Assembly: GCF_039523615.1 (NCBI RefSeq)
Contig: NZ_BAAAFQ010000004.1
Location: 620,001 to 684,000 of the forward strand
Reading direction: 5' to 3'
From: Psychrosphaera haliotis
GTDB lineage: Bacteria > Pseudomonadota > Gammaproteobacteria > Enterobacterales > Alteromonadaceae
Length of the DNA: 64,000 nucleotides
Within the stretch, counting starts at the first letter, position 1; each line of letters starts with the position of its first letter. A model generated the notes under the pieces. The model was not told the DNA's origin. It searched no databases and worked only from the letters and a program-made list of their open reading frames with translations. Of this stretch, positions 42,841 through 51,401 are shown piece by piece. The position numbers were made by a program, and so were the translations under genes.

Positions 42841-44688
42841 ATGACTGTGATTCGTTCGATTGTCCTGATAATAGTAATATCTGCATTGGTTGCCTGTGGC
42901 AGTACACCAGAAAAACAAAATCAAACCACGACTCCAGTTACTGCGGTCAATGAAGTTGTAGACCCATACAAAGATAGTCAATTTTATCTTAAGCAGGCGA
43001 GCAATACAGATAGAAAAAATGATCAACAGAGTTTTCTTATTTTAGCCACAAAGTCTGCTATCCAAGAAAAAAAGCCGTTGTTATTTATCGAATCAATTTT
43101 AAGCAATATTGATGTCCAAGATCGTCATTCCGTAATGTTAGACATAGAACTAGCGAAGGCCTTACTTTACACAGGCAATACTGAGTCAGCAGAAATTGTT
43201 GTACAAAGGCTACAGCAAGGTTCAATTTCGCCGCGTTTTGCAATAACGATGCGAGTTCTAGACGCACAACTTCAATCTATTCAAGAAAACCACTTAGGGG
43301 TTGTTAAGTCATTATTTCAGTTGCAGTCTTTATATGAAAATCAAATATCGACGTCAGATCAAATATTAGTAAACAACCTAATCTGGAAACATATTCTTGA
43401 GGTACCTTACCAAACATTAACTAGATTCAGAACAGACTTTGGCGCTTCCTCTGAAGCATGGATTGATTTGGCTAATATAATCGGACAATACATTTCTGAT
43501 CCGGTCGCCTTGCCTTCACAACTTGATCGGTGGCAACGTATTTATCCAAATACTGTAACTCTCGAAGAATTACCTTTGCAGGTTCAGCAATTATTAGTAG
43601 TTGAACCTTACAAGCCAACAACTATTGGTTTGTTGCTACCTTTGTCAGGCAAATTATCAAAACTAGCTATTACTATCCGAGATGGGTTTATTTCAGCCAA
43701 ACCTTTTGACTCCTTAACCACCATTCATGTTTTAGATACGAGCCTGTTAACTTTAGAAGAGATTGAGGCCAAGATTACAGAGCGTGGTATTGATTTTATT
43801 GTTGGGCCTTTAGAAAAAGACACCGTATCCAGCTTCCAACAAAGCAAAATCATCTCAACAATTCCAAGACTGAATCTCAACATTCCTGAAATAGTGCCAA
43901 CACAATACGACAATACACCTGACAGTTATTATTACTCACTAGCTCCAGAAGATGAGATAGAACAAGCAATAGAGTTGTTTTTGGAACGTGAAGTAAAAAC
44001 ACCCGCCGTTATATTTGCTGACAATACCTTAGGTAAACGATTATTTGAGCGCTTTAATTCTGCGTGGTTCGAAGCAACTGGCAAACAAGCAGAGTCTATT
44101 GCATTTAGAAATCGTTCTAAACTAGGTGAAGCTGTACAGCAATTGCTCGATGTTGATGCAAGCCAGGCTCGTATCAACGAAATGAAAAAGCTGTTTGGTA
44201 GCCAATTGGAAACGGAAGCTAGAAGTCGCGCCGATATCGATGCTGTCTATGTTATTGCCAACTCTCAGCAAACTCGCCTAATTAAGCCTTTTTTCGACGT
44301 AAACATTAGTGCGTTTGGCAAGCGTCTTCCTATTTTTGCATCTAGTAGAAGTTATGTTGTGGATGAATCGGTACAACAAAAAAGAGATCTGAATGGCATG
44401 ATGTTTACTGAAATGCCTTGGCTAATTAAAAATACTGAACCACAACTTCATGATTTATATGCCAAGATAGGTGAACAGCAAACTCAATCTAAAAAGCTAT
44501 TTGCGTTTGGCTACGACGCTTACAACCTTATCTTTGCCCTTAAACAGTTAAAAATACTGCCTTCACAATCTCTAAATGGATTAACAGGTATGTTAAGTGT
44601 AAAAGATAACCTTACCATTAAGCGTCAGTTAAGCTGGTCGCGATATGTGCAAGGAAAAATCATTGTCCAACCAGAGCAAAACAAATAA
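42841..44688 (+). CDS. lpoA: Penicillin-binding protein activator LpoA
   Basis: Outer-membrane lipoprotein that stimulates the peptidoglycan synthase PBP1a from outside. The 615-residue product has the lipobox ALVAC (Cys19), an N-terminal TPR-like helical region (about 40-260), and a C-terminal periplasmic-binding-protein-like domain (about 265-605) starting TIGLLLPLSGKLSKLAITIRDGF (in parts) and containing FIVGPLEKD and FASSRSY. Slightly shorter than E. coli LpoA, mainly in the linker. First gene of lpoA-yraN-diaA-dolP. TAAGG precedes the ATG closely. Confidence 0.95.
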   Translation: MTVIRSIVLIIVISALVACGSTPEKQNQTTTPVTAVNEVVDPYKDSQFYLKQASNTDRKNDQQSFLILATKSAIQEKKPLLFIESILSNIDVQDRHSVMLDIELAKALLYTGNTESAEIVVQRLQQGSISPRFAITMRVLDAQLQSIQENHLGVVKSLFQLQSLYENQISTSDQILVNNLIWKHILEVPYQTLTRFRTDFGASSEAWIDLANIIGQYISDPVALPSQLDRWQRIYPNTVTLEELPLQVQQLLVVEPYKPTTIGLLLPLSGKLSKLAITIRDGFISAKPFDSLTTIHVLDTSLLTLEEIEAKITERGIDFIVGPLEKDTVSSFQQSKIISTIPRLNLNIPEIVPTQYDNTPDSYYYSLAPEDEIEQAIELFLEREVKTPAVIFADNTLGKRLFERFNSAWFEATGKQAESIAFRNRSKLGEAVQQLLDVDASQARINEMKKLFGSQLETEARSRADIDAVYVIANSQQTRLIKPFFDVNISAFGKRLPIFASSRSYVVDESVQQKRDLNGMMFTEMPWLIKNTEPQLHDLYAKIGEQQTQSKKLFAFGYDAYNLIFALKQLKILPSQSLNGLTGMLSVKDNLTIKRQLSWSRYVQGKIIVQPEQNK

Positions 44689-45037
44689 CCAAACCGCCAA
44701 GCAAAAAGTAGGCTCGTTAAAAGAGCAACAAGCCAAAGATTTTTTAATTGATAGCGGACTCTATTTTGTTGACCAAAATTTTAACTGTAAGCTTGGCGAA
44801 GTTGACTTAATTTTTAGTAATAATGATAAAACGACGTTCATATTTGTAGAAGTACGATACAGAAAGAGCAGTGCTTTTGGTGGTGCGGCTCAGTCCGTTA
44901 CTTATCAAAAACAACAAAAAGTAAAAAAAGCCGCGATTTTTTATCTGCAGAAACGTAAACTAGACCCAAATATTCGATTTGACGTAATCGCGTTCGAAAA
45001 CAACCAGCTCAACTGGATTCAAAGTGCATTTTCATGA
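44663..45037 (+). CDS. yraN: UPF0102 protein YraN
   Basis: A small protein of the endonuclease-like UPF0102 family, cytoplasmic, function unsettled. Core motifs: GSLKEQQAKDFL, NFNCKLGEVDLIF (the acidic GE.D motif), FVEVRYRKSSAFGG and FDVIAF. The start is uncertain: an ATG at 44645 has no Shine-Dalgarno, while the TTG at 44663 has AAGGA seven bases before it, so I use the TTG (124 residues). Either choice overlaps the end of lpoA, and the stop overlaps the diaA ATG. The operon order matches E. coli. Confidence 0.88.
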   Translation: MSNQSKTNNQTAKQKVGSLKEQQAKDFLIDSGLYFVDQNFNCKLGEVDLIFSNNDKTTFIFVEVRYRKSSAFGGAAQSVTYQKQQKVKKAAIFYLQKRKLDPNIRFDVIAFENNQLNWIQSAFS

Positions 45038-45621
45038 ATGACAATAAAATAAAACAACTTTATACCTCTAACATTCAGAACTTCATCGCCTCTGGTGATC
45101 AGAATGCCGATAACATAGCCTTGTCGGCTGCCGTAATCGCTCAGACCTTATTGTCAGGCAACAAGGTAATAACCTGTGCTGATTCTATGGCTAAAATGAT
45201 GGCAGAGCATTTTGCTGGCATTCTTGTTAACTTTTATGAAATAGAAAGACCTTGTCTTCCGGCGATATCGCTTAACGATCATGTGCAGAATTGTGGCCAA
45301 GAGGAAATTAACCTTTCACATTTCCAAGACCGCTTTGCTCGCCAAATAAGAGCAATTGGTAATGAACAAGACGTATTAGTGGTATTTTCCTTAAATAATA
45401 AGGAACCTTCTATTAAAGCCGCACTCGAAACAGCATTAACTCGAGATATTAAAGTGGTCGCTTTTACATCGGATGATGGCGGCGAGATTGCAGGCATGCT
45501 TGGTGACAACGATATTGAGATTAGGTTACCCACTAATAAACCAAGTAGAACGTTAGAAATCCAACTTTTCACCGTTCACGTATTGAGTGAACTAATCGAC
45601 GAAGTTATCTTCTCTATGTAA
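45034..45621 (+). CDS. diaA: DnaA initiator-associating protein DiaA (SIS domain)
   Basis: Tetrameric SIS-domain protein that helps DnaA assemble at oriC. The 195-residue product has the SIS fold: NKVITCADSMAKMMAEHFAGIL, ISLNDH, QIRAIGNEQDVLVVFSLN, and a C-terminal VHVLSELIDEVIF helix. In GmhA-type enzymes the pocket is catalytic; in DiaA it is not. The location after lpoA-yraN and before dolP distinguishes it from GmhA. ATGA overlap with yraN. Confidence 0.93.
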   Translation: MNDNKIKQLYTSNIQNFIASGDQNADNIALSAAVIAQTLLSGNKVITCADSMAKMMAEHFAGILVNFYEIERPCLPAISLNDHVQNCGQEEINLSHFQDRFARQIRAIGNEQDVLVVFSLNNKEPSIKAALETALTRDIKVVAFTSDDGGEIAGMLGDNDIEIRLPTNKPSRTLEIQLFTVHVLSELIDEVIFSM

Positions 45622-45630
45622 CTTTCTTCA

Positions 45631-45665
45631 GGATTTAGGATTTAGGATTTAGGATTTAGGATTTA
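45631..45665 (+). repeat. Heptamer tandem repeat, five copies, in dolP ribosome-binding region
   Basis: GGATTTA is repeated five times without error at 45631-45665, directly before TC and the dolP ATG (45668). Each junction contains AGGA, a Shine-Dalgarno-like core; the last lies about 9 bases before the start. Confidence 0.95.
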
Positions 45666-45667
45666 TC

Positions 45668-46228
45668 ATGAAAAAGTATGTTTTATTGTTATTAAGTTGT
45701 CTACTTGTTCAAGGCTGTGTTGAAACAGCAATTGTCGCCAGTGCCGTTTCTGCAGTAAGTGCAGCAAACGATCCGCGTTCAGTGGGCAAACAAATTGACG
45801 ACAACGGAATTGAAGTGAGAGCAACGGTACAGCTTATGAAAGATGCCGACATCAGTGATAATACAAATATTACGATTGTTAGCTATAACGGCCAATTGTT
45901 AGCCGTTGGACAAGCACCTACGCAGTCTTTAATCAATAAAGCTGATGCCATTTTAAAGAACGTTGACCACGTAGTTAAAGTTCACAACCAAATTAAAATA
46001 GGCCCATTAGCGACCATTGGTAGTAAAGCTAAAGATGCTTGGATCACAACAAAGGTCAAGTCAGCCTATTTAACAAGTGACACGATAGATAGCGGAAATA
46101 TAAAAGTGGTTACAGAAAACCAAGAAGTTTATCTAATGGGGATCGTAGACGGAGAGCAGGCAAATCAAGCTGCTACTATTGCATCAAAAGTAAGTGGTGT
46201 TTTGAAAGTCATTAAAGTGTTTCAATAG
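45668..46228 (+). CDS. dolP: Outer-membrane BON-domain lipoprotein DolP (YraP)
   Basis: Lipoprotein of 186 residues with two BON domains that supports outer-membrane integrity and the BAM machinery. Lipobox LLVQGC (Cys17), then VETAIVASAVSAVSAANDPRSVGKQIDD (in parts), BON1 about 45-113 (DNTNITIVSYNGQLLAVGQAP in parts) and BON2 about 120-186 (AWITTKVKSAYL...GNIKVVTENQEVYLMGIV in parts). Last gene of the lpoA cluster, about 46 bases after diaA. The leader consists largely of a five-copy heptamer repeat, which could modulate its translation. Confidence 0.95.
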   Translation: MKKYVLLLLSCLLVQGCVETAIVASAVSAVSAANDPRSVGKQIDDNGIEVRATVQLMKDADISDNTNITIVSYNGQLLAVGQAPTQSLINKADAILKNVDHVVKVHNQIKIGPLATIGSKAKDAWITTKVKSAYLTSDTIDSGNIKVVTENQEVYLMGIVDGEQANQAATIASKVSGVLKVIKVFQ

Positions 46229-46253
46229 CGCTTTAGCTTTTACAGTTAAGACA

Positions 46254-46281
46254 TAAAAAAACCAGCAAGCGCCGGTTTTTT
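46254..46281. terminator. Intrinsic terminator between dolP and sspB
   Basis: AAAACC[A]GC and GC[C]GGTTTT arms around a short loop, with A and T runs, between convergent dolP and sspB. One mismatch in the stem. Confidence 0.65.
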
Positions 46282-46311
46282 GTTATTCAAATAAAACTAA
46301 TTTTGACTTTA

Positions 46312-46806
46312 TTACTTTACGATAGACAAATGATTACGCTTTTTATCGTTACCTGTTGATTCTGGCTTCTTGCCATCGTCGTCAGACGAACTTAACACCG
46401 TAAACTGAGGCTTAGGCTCTTCCAGCTTTTCAACTTCAGGGCTCTCAGGCTCATCTAGCGGTGACAATTCAAAACCTTCAATATCATAATCTTCAGGTGG
46501 GAACATAGTCCCTGCGCCATTCTCACGCGCATATATAGCTGATACAGCATACATAGGTACGTAAACTTCAAATGGAACGCCACCAAATCGAGCAGAAAAA
46601 GTTAACTGCTCATTTGTGATCAATAAACTTTGAACTGCACTTGGACTAATATTAAGCACTACTTGTCCATCTTTAACACTTTGCGGCGGAACTTGAACAT
46701 GAGGCAAATCAGCTTCCACAACTAAATAAGGTGTGTGTTCATTATCCAAAATCCAGTCGTAAAACGCCCTCAATAAGTAAGGGCGATTAGGAGTCATGTT
46801 ATCCAT
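46312..46806 (-). CDS. sspB: ClpXP protease specificity-enhancing factor SspB
   Basis: Adaptor that delivers ssrA-tagged proteins to ClpXP. The 164-residue product begins MDNMTPNRPYLLRAFYDWILDN, like E. coli SspB. The substrate-binding domain (about 1-110) includes VVLNISPSAV, FSARFGG and AIYARENGAGTMF. An acidic, flexible linker follows, ending in a basic-hydrophobic HLSIVK tail that docks on ClpX (compare E. coli LRVVK). Lies 5 bases after sspA. Confidence 0.97.
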   Translation of the reverse strand: MDNMTPNRPYLLRAFYDWILDNEHTPYLVVEADLPHVQVPPQSVKDGQVVLNISPSAVQSLLITNEQLTFSARFGGVPFEVYVPMYAVSAIYARENGAGTMFPPEDYDIEGFELSPLDEPESPEVEKLEEPKPQFTVLSSSDDDGKKPESTGNDKKRNHLSIVK

Positions 46807-46811
46807 AGCGT

Positions 46812-47435
46812 TTAGTAAGTGCTACGAATGTCTTTTTCTACGTCTGTTAGAGACGCTTGGAAAGATTCACGTTCAAATACACGTAACATATAAGTTTTGA
46901 TATCTTTTGCCGCAGCGCCAGAAAGCTCAATGCCCCAAGACGGTAAACGCCATAAAAGCGGTGCTAAGTAACAATCTACTAAGCTAAACTCATCGCTCAT
47001 GAAATAAGGGTCTTCAGCAAATATTGGTGCAATCGCTAAGATCTCTTCTTTCAATTGTTGACGAGCAGTTTCATCGCCAGCTTCAATTTTACGAGTTAAC
47101 GAATACCAATCATTTTCGATTCTATCCATCATTAAACGACAACGACCACGAGCAACTGGATAAACAGGCATTAGTGGAGGATGAGGAAAACGTTCGTCTA
47201 AATATTCATTAATAATATTTGCACGGTATAAACCAAGCTCTCTATCAATTAACGTTGGCACGTTGCCATACGGGTTAACTTCATAAAGGTCTTCAGGCAT
47301 GTTATCTGGAGTTACATAGTGAATATCTACGTTAACACCTTTTTCCGCTAATACGATGCGGACCTGATGACTATACATGTCGTTCGCACCAGAAAATAAA
47401 GTCATTACCGCTCGTTTGTTTGCAGACACTGCCAT
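46812..47435 (-). CDS. sspA: Stringent starvation protein A
   Basis: A GST-fold protein that binds RNA polymerase and regulates stress and virulence genes. The 207-residue product has the typical MTLFSGANDMYSHQVRIVLAEKGV, NPYGNVPTLIDRELGLY, INEYLDERFPHPPLMPVYP and a helical C-terminal domain with FSLVDCYLAPLLWRL. GGAG lies before the ATG. sspA-sspB follow petABC, separated from them by a terminator; the arrangement is conserved in gammaproteobacteria. Confidence 0.97.
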   Translation of the reverse strand: MAVSANKRAVMTLFSGANDMYSHQVRIVLAEKGVNVDIHYVTPDNMPEDLYEVNPYGNVPTLIDRELGLYRANIINEYLDERFPHPPLMPVYPVARGRCRLMMDRIENDWYSLTRKIEAGDETARQQLKEEILAIAPIFAEDPYFMSDEFSLVDCYLAPLLWRLPSWGIELSGAAAKDIKTYMLRVFERESFQASLTDVEKDIRSTY

Positions 47436-47468
47436 TTATTTCTCCAAAATCTTTCAAATTTCATTATC

Positions 47469-47494
47469 AAAAAAGGGGCGAAACACCCCTTTTG
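47469..47494 (-). terminator. Intrinsic terminator between petC and sspA
   Basis: AAAAGGGG and CCCCTTTT pair perfectly around a seven-base loop; T-rich on both strands. Located in the petC-sspA spacer. Confidence 0.78.
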
Positions 47495-47532
47495 TCTAAA
47501 AATAGCTGCTAAGTTATTATAACTATTAACAA

Positions 47533-48282
47533 TTATTTTTTGATGTCTCTCCAGTACTCTTTCTTAAGAAGTACTGCAAATATCCAGAAGATGAAACAAT
47601 ATATTAGTGCTTTCCAGCCAATGCTTTCACGCTCTAATATCATCGGTTCACCGATATAAACCATAAAGTTAGTTAGGTCTAACATCGCTCTGTCATATTC
47701 ATCTTCACTTAGCTCGCCAGAGCCATCAGACTGAATACCAACAAATTCTTGAACCATTTCACCATCAATCATACGTTCTTCATAAACTTTCTCAGGCACA
47801 CCTTGAAGTTCTTGAAGTACGTGTGGCATACCAACGTCTTTAAATACTGTGTTGTTCACGCCAAATGGGCGAGAAGGGTCAACATAAAAAGATTTAAGGT
47901 AGCTATAAATCCAGTCAGGACCTCGAAGACGAGCTTCAAGTGTTAAATCTGGAGGAGCTGCACCAAACCATTTAGCAGCGTCTTCTTTTGGCATTGCATT
48001 TTTAATATGCTCACCAACTTTAGTATCTTTAGTGAAAACCAAGTTTTCCATACCAACTTCAAGAGGAATACCTAAGTCGTTAAAGGTACGCTCATAACGT
48101 TGAAACTGCATTTGGTGACAACCTAAGCAGTAGTTCATGAATAATTTAGCACCACGCTGAAGCGATGCCTTATCCGTTTGATCTATATCTGCTTTATAAG
48201 GAAGCTCAGCGCCTCCAGCAGCAGAAACTGCAGTTGAGGCCATTCCAGCTAATAAGCCAAGAGTTAGAATAAGTTTTTTCAT
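47533..48282 (-). CDS. petC: Ubiquinol-cytochrome c reductase, cytochrome c1
   Basis: Haem-c subunit of the bc1 complex, passing electrons from the Rieske protein to cytochrome c. The 249-residue product has a signal peptide (residues 1-21), the haem site CLGCHQ (CxxCH near residues 52-56), a Met ligand in the later MPHVLQE segment, and a C-terminal membrane anchor (about 222-240). Its ATG overlaps the stop of petB (TAATG), so translation is coupled. Last gene of petABC. Confidence 0.96.
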   Translation of the reverse strand: MKKLILTLGLLAGMASTAVSAAGGAELPYKADIDQTDKASLQRGAKLFMNYCLGCHQMQFQRYERTFNDLGIPLEVGMENLVFTKDTKVGEHIKNAMPKEDAAKWFGAAPPDLTLEARLRGPDWIYSYLKSFYVDPSRPFGVNNTVFKDVGMPHVLQELQGVPEKVYEERMIDGEMVQEFVGIQSDGSGELSEDEYDRAMLDLTNFMVYIGEPMILERESIGWKALIYCFIFWIFAVLLKKEYWRDIKK

Positions 48283-49550
48283 TATTTCGTAATCCTTTCT
48301 GGCAGTGGCTTAGTCTTTTCGTTTTTGCTGTACAACCAAAGTAATACAAAGAAACCAAAATACATAACGGTAAAGACTTTAGAAATCATCTCTTTAAATG
48401 GAGTACCTGGTGTGCCACCTAAGTAACCTAAAATAACAAACACGATTGCGAATATAATTAGGTTCCACTTGTGTAGTCCACAACGGTAGCGCCATGAGCG
48501 AACTTTACCGCGGTCTATCCAAGGTAATAATGCCAACATGATAATTGCACCAAACATTGCTACAACGCCACCAAACGGATTTGGAACCGCTTTTAGGATT
48601 GCATAGAAAGGCGTGAAGTACCAAACAGGGAATACATGCTCAGGCGTTTTCAAGTTGTTCGCCATTTCAAAGTTTGGATGTTCAATAAACTTACCGTACA
48701 TGTCTGGGTTAAAGAACATGACATAACAGAAGAAGAAAATGAATACACCAAACGCCATAAGGTCTTTCAGAACCATATGCGGGAAAAATGGTACAACGTC
48801 ATCTAATAAGTCTTTCTTAGACGTGTAGTATTCATGGAATTCAAATTTAGTTTTTTCATCGTCAGATAATGAGCCTTTAGGGCGTTTAACATCAACACCG
48901 TCTGGGTTATTAGAGCCAACTTCATGAAGCGCAACAATGTGAAGGAATACTAAGATAACGATAATTAGAGGCAATGCAATTACGTGCAATGCAAAGAATC
49001 GGTTTAGGGTTGCACCAGATACCACGTAGTCACCACGAATCCATAGTGCTAAGTCTTCACCAATAACAGGGATAGTACCGAATAAGCCAATGATTACCTG
49101 CGCACCCCAGTAAGACATTTGTCCCCATGGAAGTAGGTAACCCATAAAGGCTTCAGCCATAAGTGCTAGGTATATAAACATACCAAATAACCACAGTAAC
49201 TCTCTAGGCTTCTGGTAAGAGCCATACATCATGCCGCGGAACATATGTAGGTATACAACCACAAAGAATGCCGAAGCACCAGTTGAGTGCATGTATCGGA
49301 TAATCCAACCATACTCAACGTCTCTCATGATGTACTCAACAGAAGCAAAAGCTCCTGCTGCAGAAGGTTCGTAACTCATTGTTAACCAGATGCCAGTAAC
49401 GATTTGGTTAACTAATACGATAGTGGCTAGAAAACCAAAAACGTACCAGAAGTTCATGTTTTTTGGTGCTGGGTATTGCGCCATGTGCATGTTATAAACA
49501 CGCGTCATAGGAATACGAGCATCAATCCAATCTACTAGATTTTTGAACAT
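48282..49550 (-). CDS. petB: Cytochrome b of the bc1 complex
   Basis: Inner-membrane subunit of ubiquinol-cytochrome c reductase carrying two haems b and both quinone sites. The 422-residue protein has eight helices. Haem ligands: the His pair in RYMHSTGASAF and VVYLHMFRG, and those in FALHVIALP and FLHIVALHEVG. PVWYFTPFYA contains a variant (PVW) of the Qo-site PEW motif, seen here in HVFPVWYFTPFYAI. Overlaps petA and petC ends by one base each. Confidence 0.96.
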   Translation of the reverse strand: MFKNLVDWIDARIPMTRVYNMHMAQYPAPKNMNFWYVFGFLATIVLVNQIVTGIWLTMSYEPSAAGAFASVEYIMRDVEYGWIIRYMHSTGASAFFVVVYLHMFRGMMYGSYQKPRELLWLFGMFIYLALMAEAFMGYLLPWGQMSYWGAQVIIGLFGTIPVIGEDLALWIRGDYVVSGATLNRFFALHVIALPLIIVILVFLHIVALHEVGSNNPDGVDVKRPKGSLSDDEKTKFEFHEYYTSKKDLLDDVVPFFPHMVLKDLMAFGVFIFFFCYVMFFNPDMYGKFIEHPNFEMANNLKTPEHVFPVWYFTPFYAILKAVPNPFGGVVAMFGAIIMLALLPWIDRGKVRSWRYRCGLHKWNLIIFAIVFVILGYLGGTPGTPFKEMISKVFTVMYFGFFVLLWLYSKNEKTKPLPERITK

Positions 49551-50146
49551 TATGCTGCTCCTTCCTGATCTTCACCGATCAAGATATTGTTATCATCGAT
49601 ATAGTAGTGAGGAGGAACTTGTAAGTTAGCACCCGCTGGTACACCGCTAAATACGCGACCAGCCATATCAAACTTAGAACCATGGCATGGGCAATAAAAA
49701 CCAGCGTTAACACCTTCAACTACTTCTTCGTAACCTTCTGACATGTAAGTTGGTGAACAACCTAAATGAGTACAGATACCTACGGCTACAAATATTTCAC
49801 GGCGCTTAGAACGATGAAGGTTTTGTGCATAAGCAGGTTGCTGTTCAACTTCAGAGTTTGCATCTTTTAAGTTGTCAGCAGAAATGTCTTCAATTGTCTT
49901 AAGCATTTCTGGAGTACGATAGATAACCCAAACAGGTTTACTTCGCCACTCAACACGAATCAACTGACCCGGTTCAATTTTTGTAATGTCAACTTCAACT
50001 GGAGCGCCGGCCGATTTAGCTCGGGCACTAGGATTCCAGGAAGCAATAAATGGCACAGCCGCTGCCACTGCTCCAGCACCACCAATAACTGATGTTGCTA
50101 CAGTGAGGAAACGACGACGACTATTGTCTACAGGCGCATTGCTCAT
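49550..50146 (-). CDS. petA: Ubiquinol-cytochrome c reductase iron-sulfur (Rieske) subunit
   Basis: Carries the Rieske 2Fe-2S cluster that oxidises ubiquinol. The 198-residue product begins with a twin-arginine region NSRRRFLTVATSVIGG, followed by one anchor helix (about 16-34), consistent with Tat insertion. Cluster ligands: CTHLGC and CPCHGS. First gene of petABC; the adjacent ribosomal operon upstream ends with its own terminator. Confidence 0.97.
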   Translation of the reverse strand: MSNAPVDNSRRRFLTVATSVIGGAGAVAAAVPFIASWNPSARAKSAGAPVEVDITKIEPGQLIRVEWRSKPVWVIYRTPEMLKTIEDISADNLKDANSEVEQQPAYAQNLHRSKRREIFVAVGICTHLGCSPTYMSEGYEEVVEGVNAGFYCPCHGSKFDMAGRVFSGVPAGANLQVPPHYYIDDNNILIGEDQEGAA

Positions 50147-50302
50147 CCAATATTCTCCGCGATTAGGATTAATAAGCGTTTTATGAAGCGTTCTAAAAAG
50201 ACCAACTTCTTAAAAATTTGGTAATTTAAGAGATTCTACCGAAAAAGCCCCATGTAAAACAAGGCAATATAAGAATATAGAAGATTATTTTCATTTTGAT
50301 AT

Positions 50303-50330
50303 AAAAAAGCCCGCAAAATGCGGGCTTTTT
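50303..50330 (-). terminator. Intrinsic terminator after rpsI
   Basis: AAAAGCCCGC and GCGGGCTTTT pair perfectly around a five-base loop; T-run on both strands. It ends the rplM-rpsI operon. Confidence 0.88.
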
Positions 50331-50354
50331 GAGCAAATAATTGCAAAGCAAATA

Positions 50355-50747
50355 TTAACGTTTTGAGAACTGCGTTTTCTTACGAGCTTTCTTAAGACCA
50401 ACTTTCTTACGTTCAACGCGACGAGCGTCACGAGTAACGAAGCCAGCTTGACGAAGAGATGGACGAAGTGATTCGTCATATGCCATAAGAGCACGTGTGA
50501 TTCCGTGACGGATCGCACCAGCTTGACCAGTAGTACCACCACCTGTAACAGTGATGTAAAGGTCGAATTTCTCAAGAAGTTCAACTAACTCTAGAGGTTG
50601 ACGAACAACCATACGAGCCGTTTCACGACTGAAGAATTCTTCAATTGAACGTTTGTTAATTAGGATGTTGCCTGTACCTGGACGTAAGAAAACACGAGCA
50701 GTAGAGCTCTTACGACGACCAGTTCCGTAGTATTGAGTATCAGCCAT
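50355..50747 (-). CDS. rpsI: 30S ribosomal protein S9
   Basis: A 130-residue ribosomal protein whose C-terminal tail contacts P-site tRNA. YYGTGRRKSSTARVFLRPG at the start, GGGTTGQAGAIRHGI in the middle and the basic tail KKARKKTQFSKR at the end are all diagnostic. Encoded 14 bases after rplM. Confidence 0.98.
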   Translation of the reverse strand: MADTQYYGTGRRKSSTARVFLRPGTGNILINKRSIEEFFSRETARMVVRQPLELVELLEKFDLYITVTGGGTTGQAGAIRHGITRALMAYDESLRPSLRQAGFVTRDARRVERKKVGLKKARKKTQFSKR

Positions 50748-50761
50748 TTTAGTAATGCTCC

Positions 50762-51190
50762 TTAAAGTTCTAATGCTTTAGGTTGCTGAGCAGCATGGTT
50801 ATGCTCTGCACCTGTGTACACTTTTAGTTTACGGAACATTGCACGACCTAATGGACCACGTGGCAACATGCCTTTAACTGCTTTTTCGATGATCATTTCA
50901 GGCTTCTTAGCTTGCAAATCATCAAAGTTAATTTCTTTAATACCACCTGGGTAACCAGAGTGTGAGTAGTACATTTTACCTTGGCCTTTGTTGCCAGTAA
51001 CTTGCACTTTCTCTGCATTAACAACGATGATGTAATCACCAGTGTCCATGTGCGGAGTGTACTCAGGTTTATGCTTTCCACGTAAACGTAGAGCAATCTC
51101 AGTTGCGATACGACCAAGGGTTTTGCCCTCGGCGTCAACAACGTACCAATCACGAGTGATTGTTGAAGGTGTTGCAGTAAAGGTTTTCAT
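50762..51190 (-). CDS. rplM: 50S ribosomal protein L13
   Basis: A 142-residue early-assembly ribosomal protein. Motifs: W.VVDAEGKTLGRIATEIA.RLRGKHKPEYTPH (in parts), GDYIIVVNAEKVQVTGNK, YSHSGYPGG and GMLPRGPLGRAMFRKLKVY. First gene of rplM-rpsI, with a structured leader of about 130 bases. In E. coli L13 represses this operon itself, and the leader here may serve the same purpose. Confidence 0.98.
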   Translation of the reverse strand: MKTFTATPSTITRDWYVVDAEGKTLGRIATEIALRLRGKHKPEYTPHMDTGDYIIVVNAEKVQVTGNKGQGKMYYSHSGYPGGIKEINFDDLQAKKPEMIIEKAVKGMLPRGPLGRAMFRKLKVYTGAEHNHAAQQPKALEL

Positions 51191-51333
51191 TTTATCTTGA
51201 ACCTAACATTTAATAGTTATAAGCCAGTAGTTTGAGTATCAAACTACACCATTTCATTCGCACCCCTTCGAGTGCACAACCAGTTGTAGGCTAATACAAA
51301 AGGTTAGTAACGGTGGGTAGGGGCGGCATTATA
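51191..51333 (-). promoter_or_regulatory. rplM promoter -10 and structured 5' leader
   Basis: On the minus strand a perfect TATAAT (complement 51328-51333) precedes about 130 bases of leader. A 9-bp perfect hairpin (GTAGTTTGA with TCAAACTAC, complement 51227-51247) lies about 37 bases before the rplM start; a second weaker stem (GTGCACTCGAAGGGGTGC region) lies upstream of it. Confidence 0.6.
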
Positions 51334-51401
51334 CAGAAAGCGTAGAAAAGATCACCATCTCATATTGATTTTTTCGATCTAATTTAAGATGTGCACAATC
51401 T

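Noticed and set aside
45631..45665. Heptamer array as a CRISPR or iteron origin
   Set aside because: Units are contiguous with no spacers and no replication gene is near; a simple tandem repeat fits.
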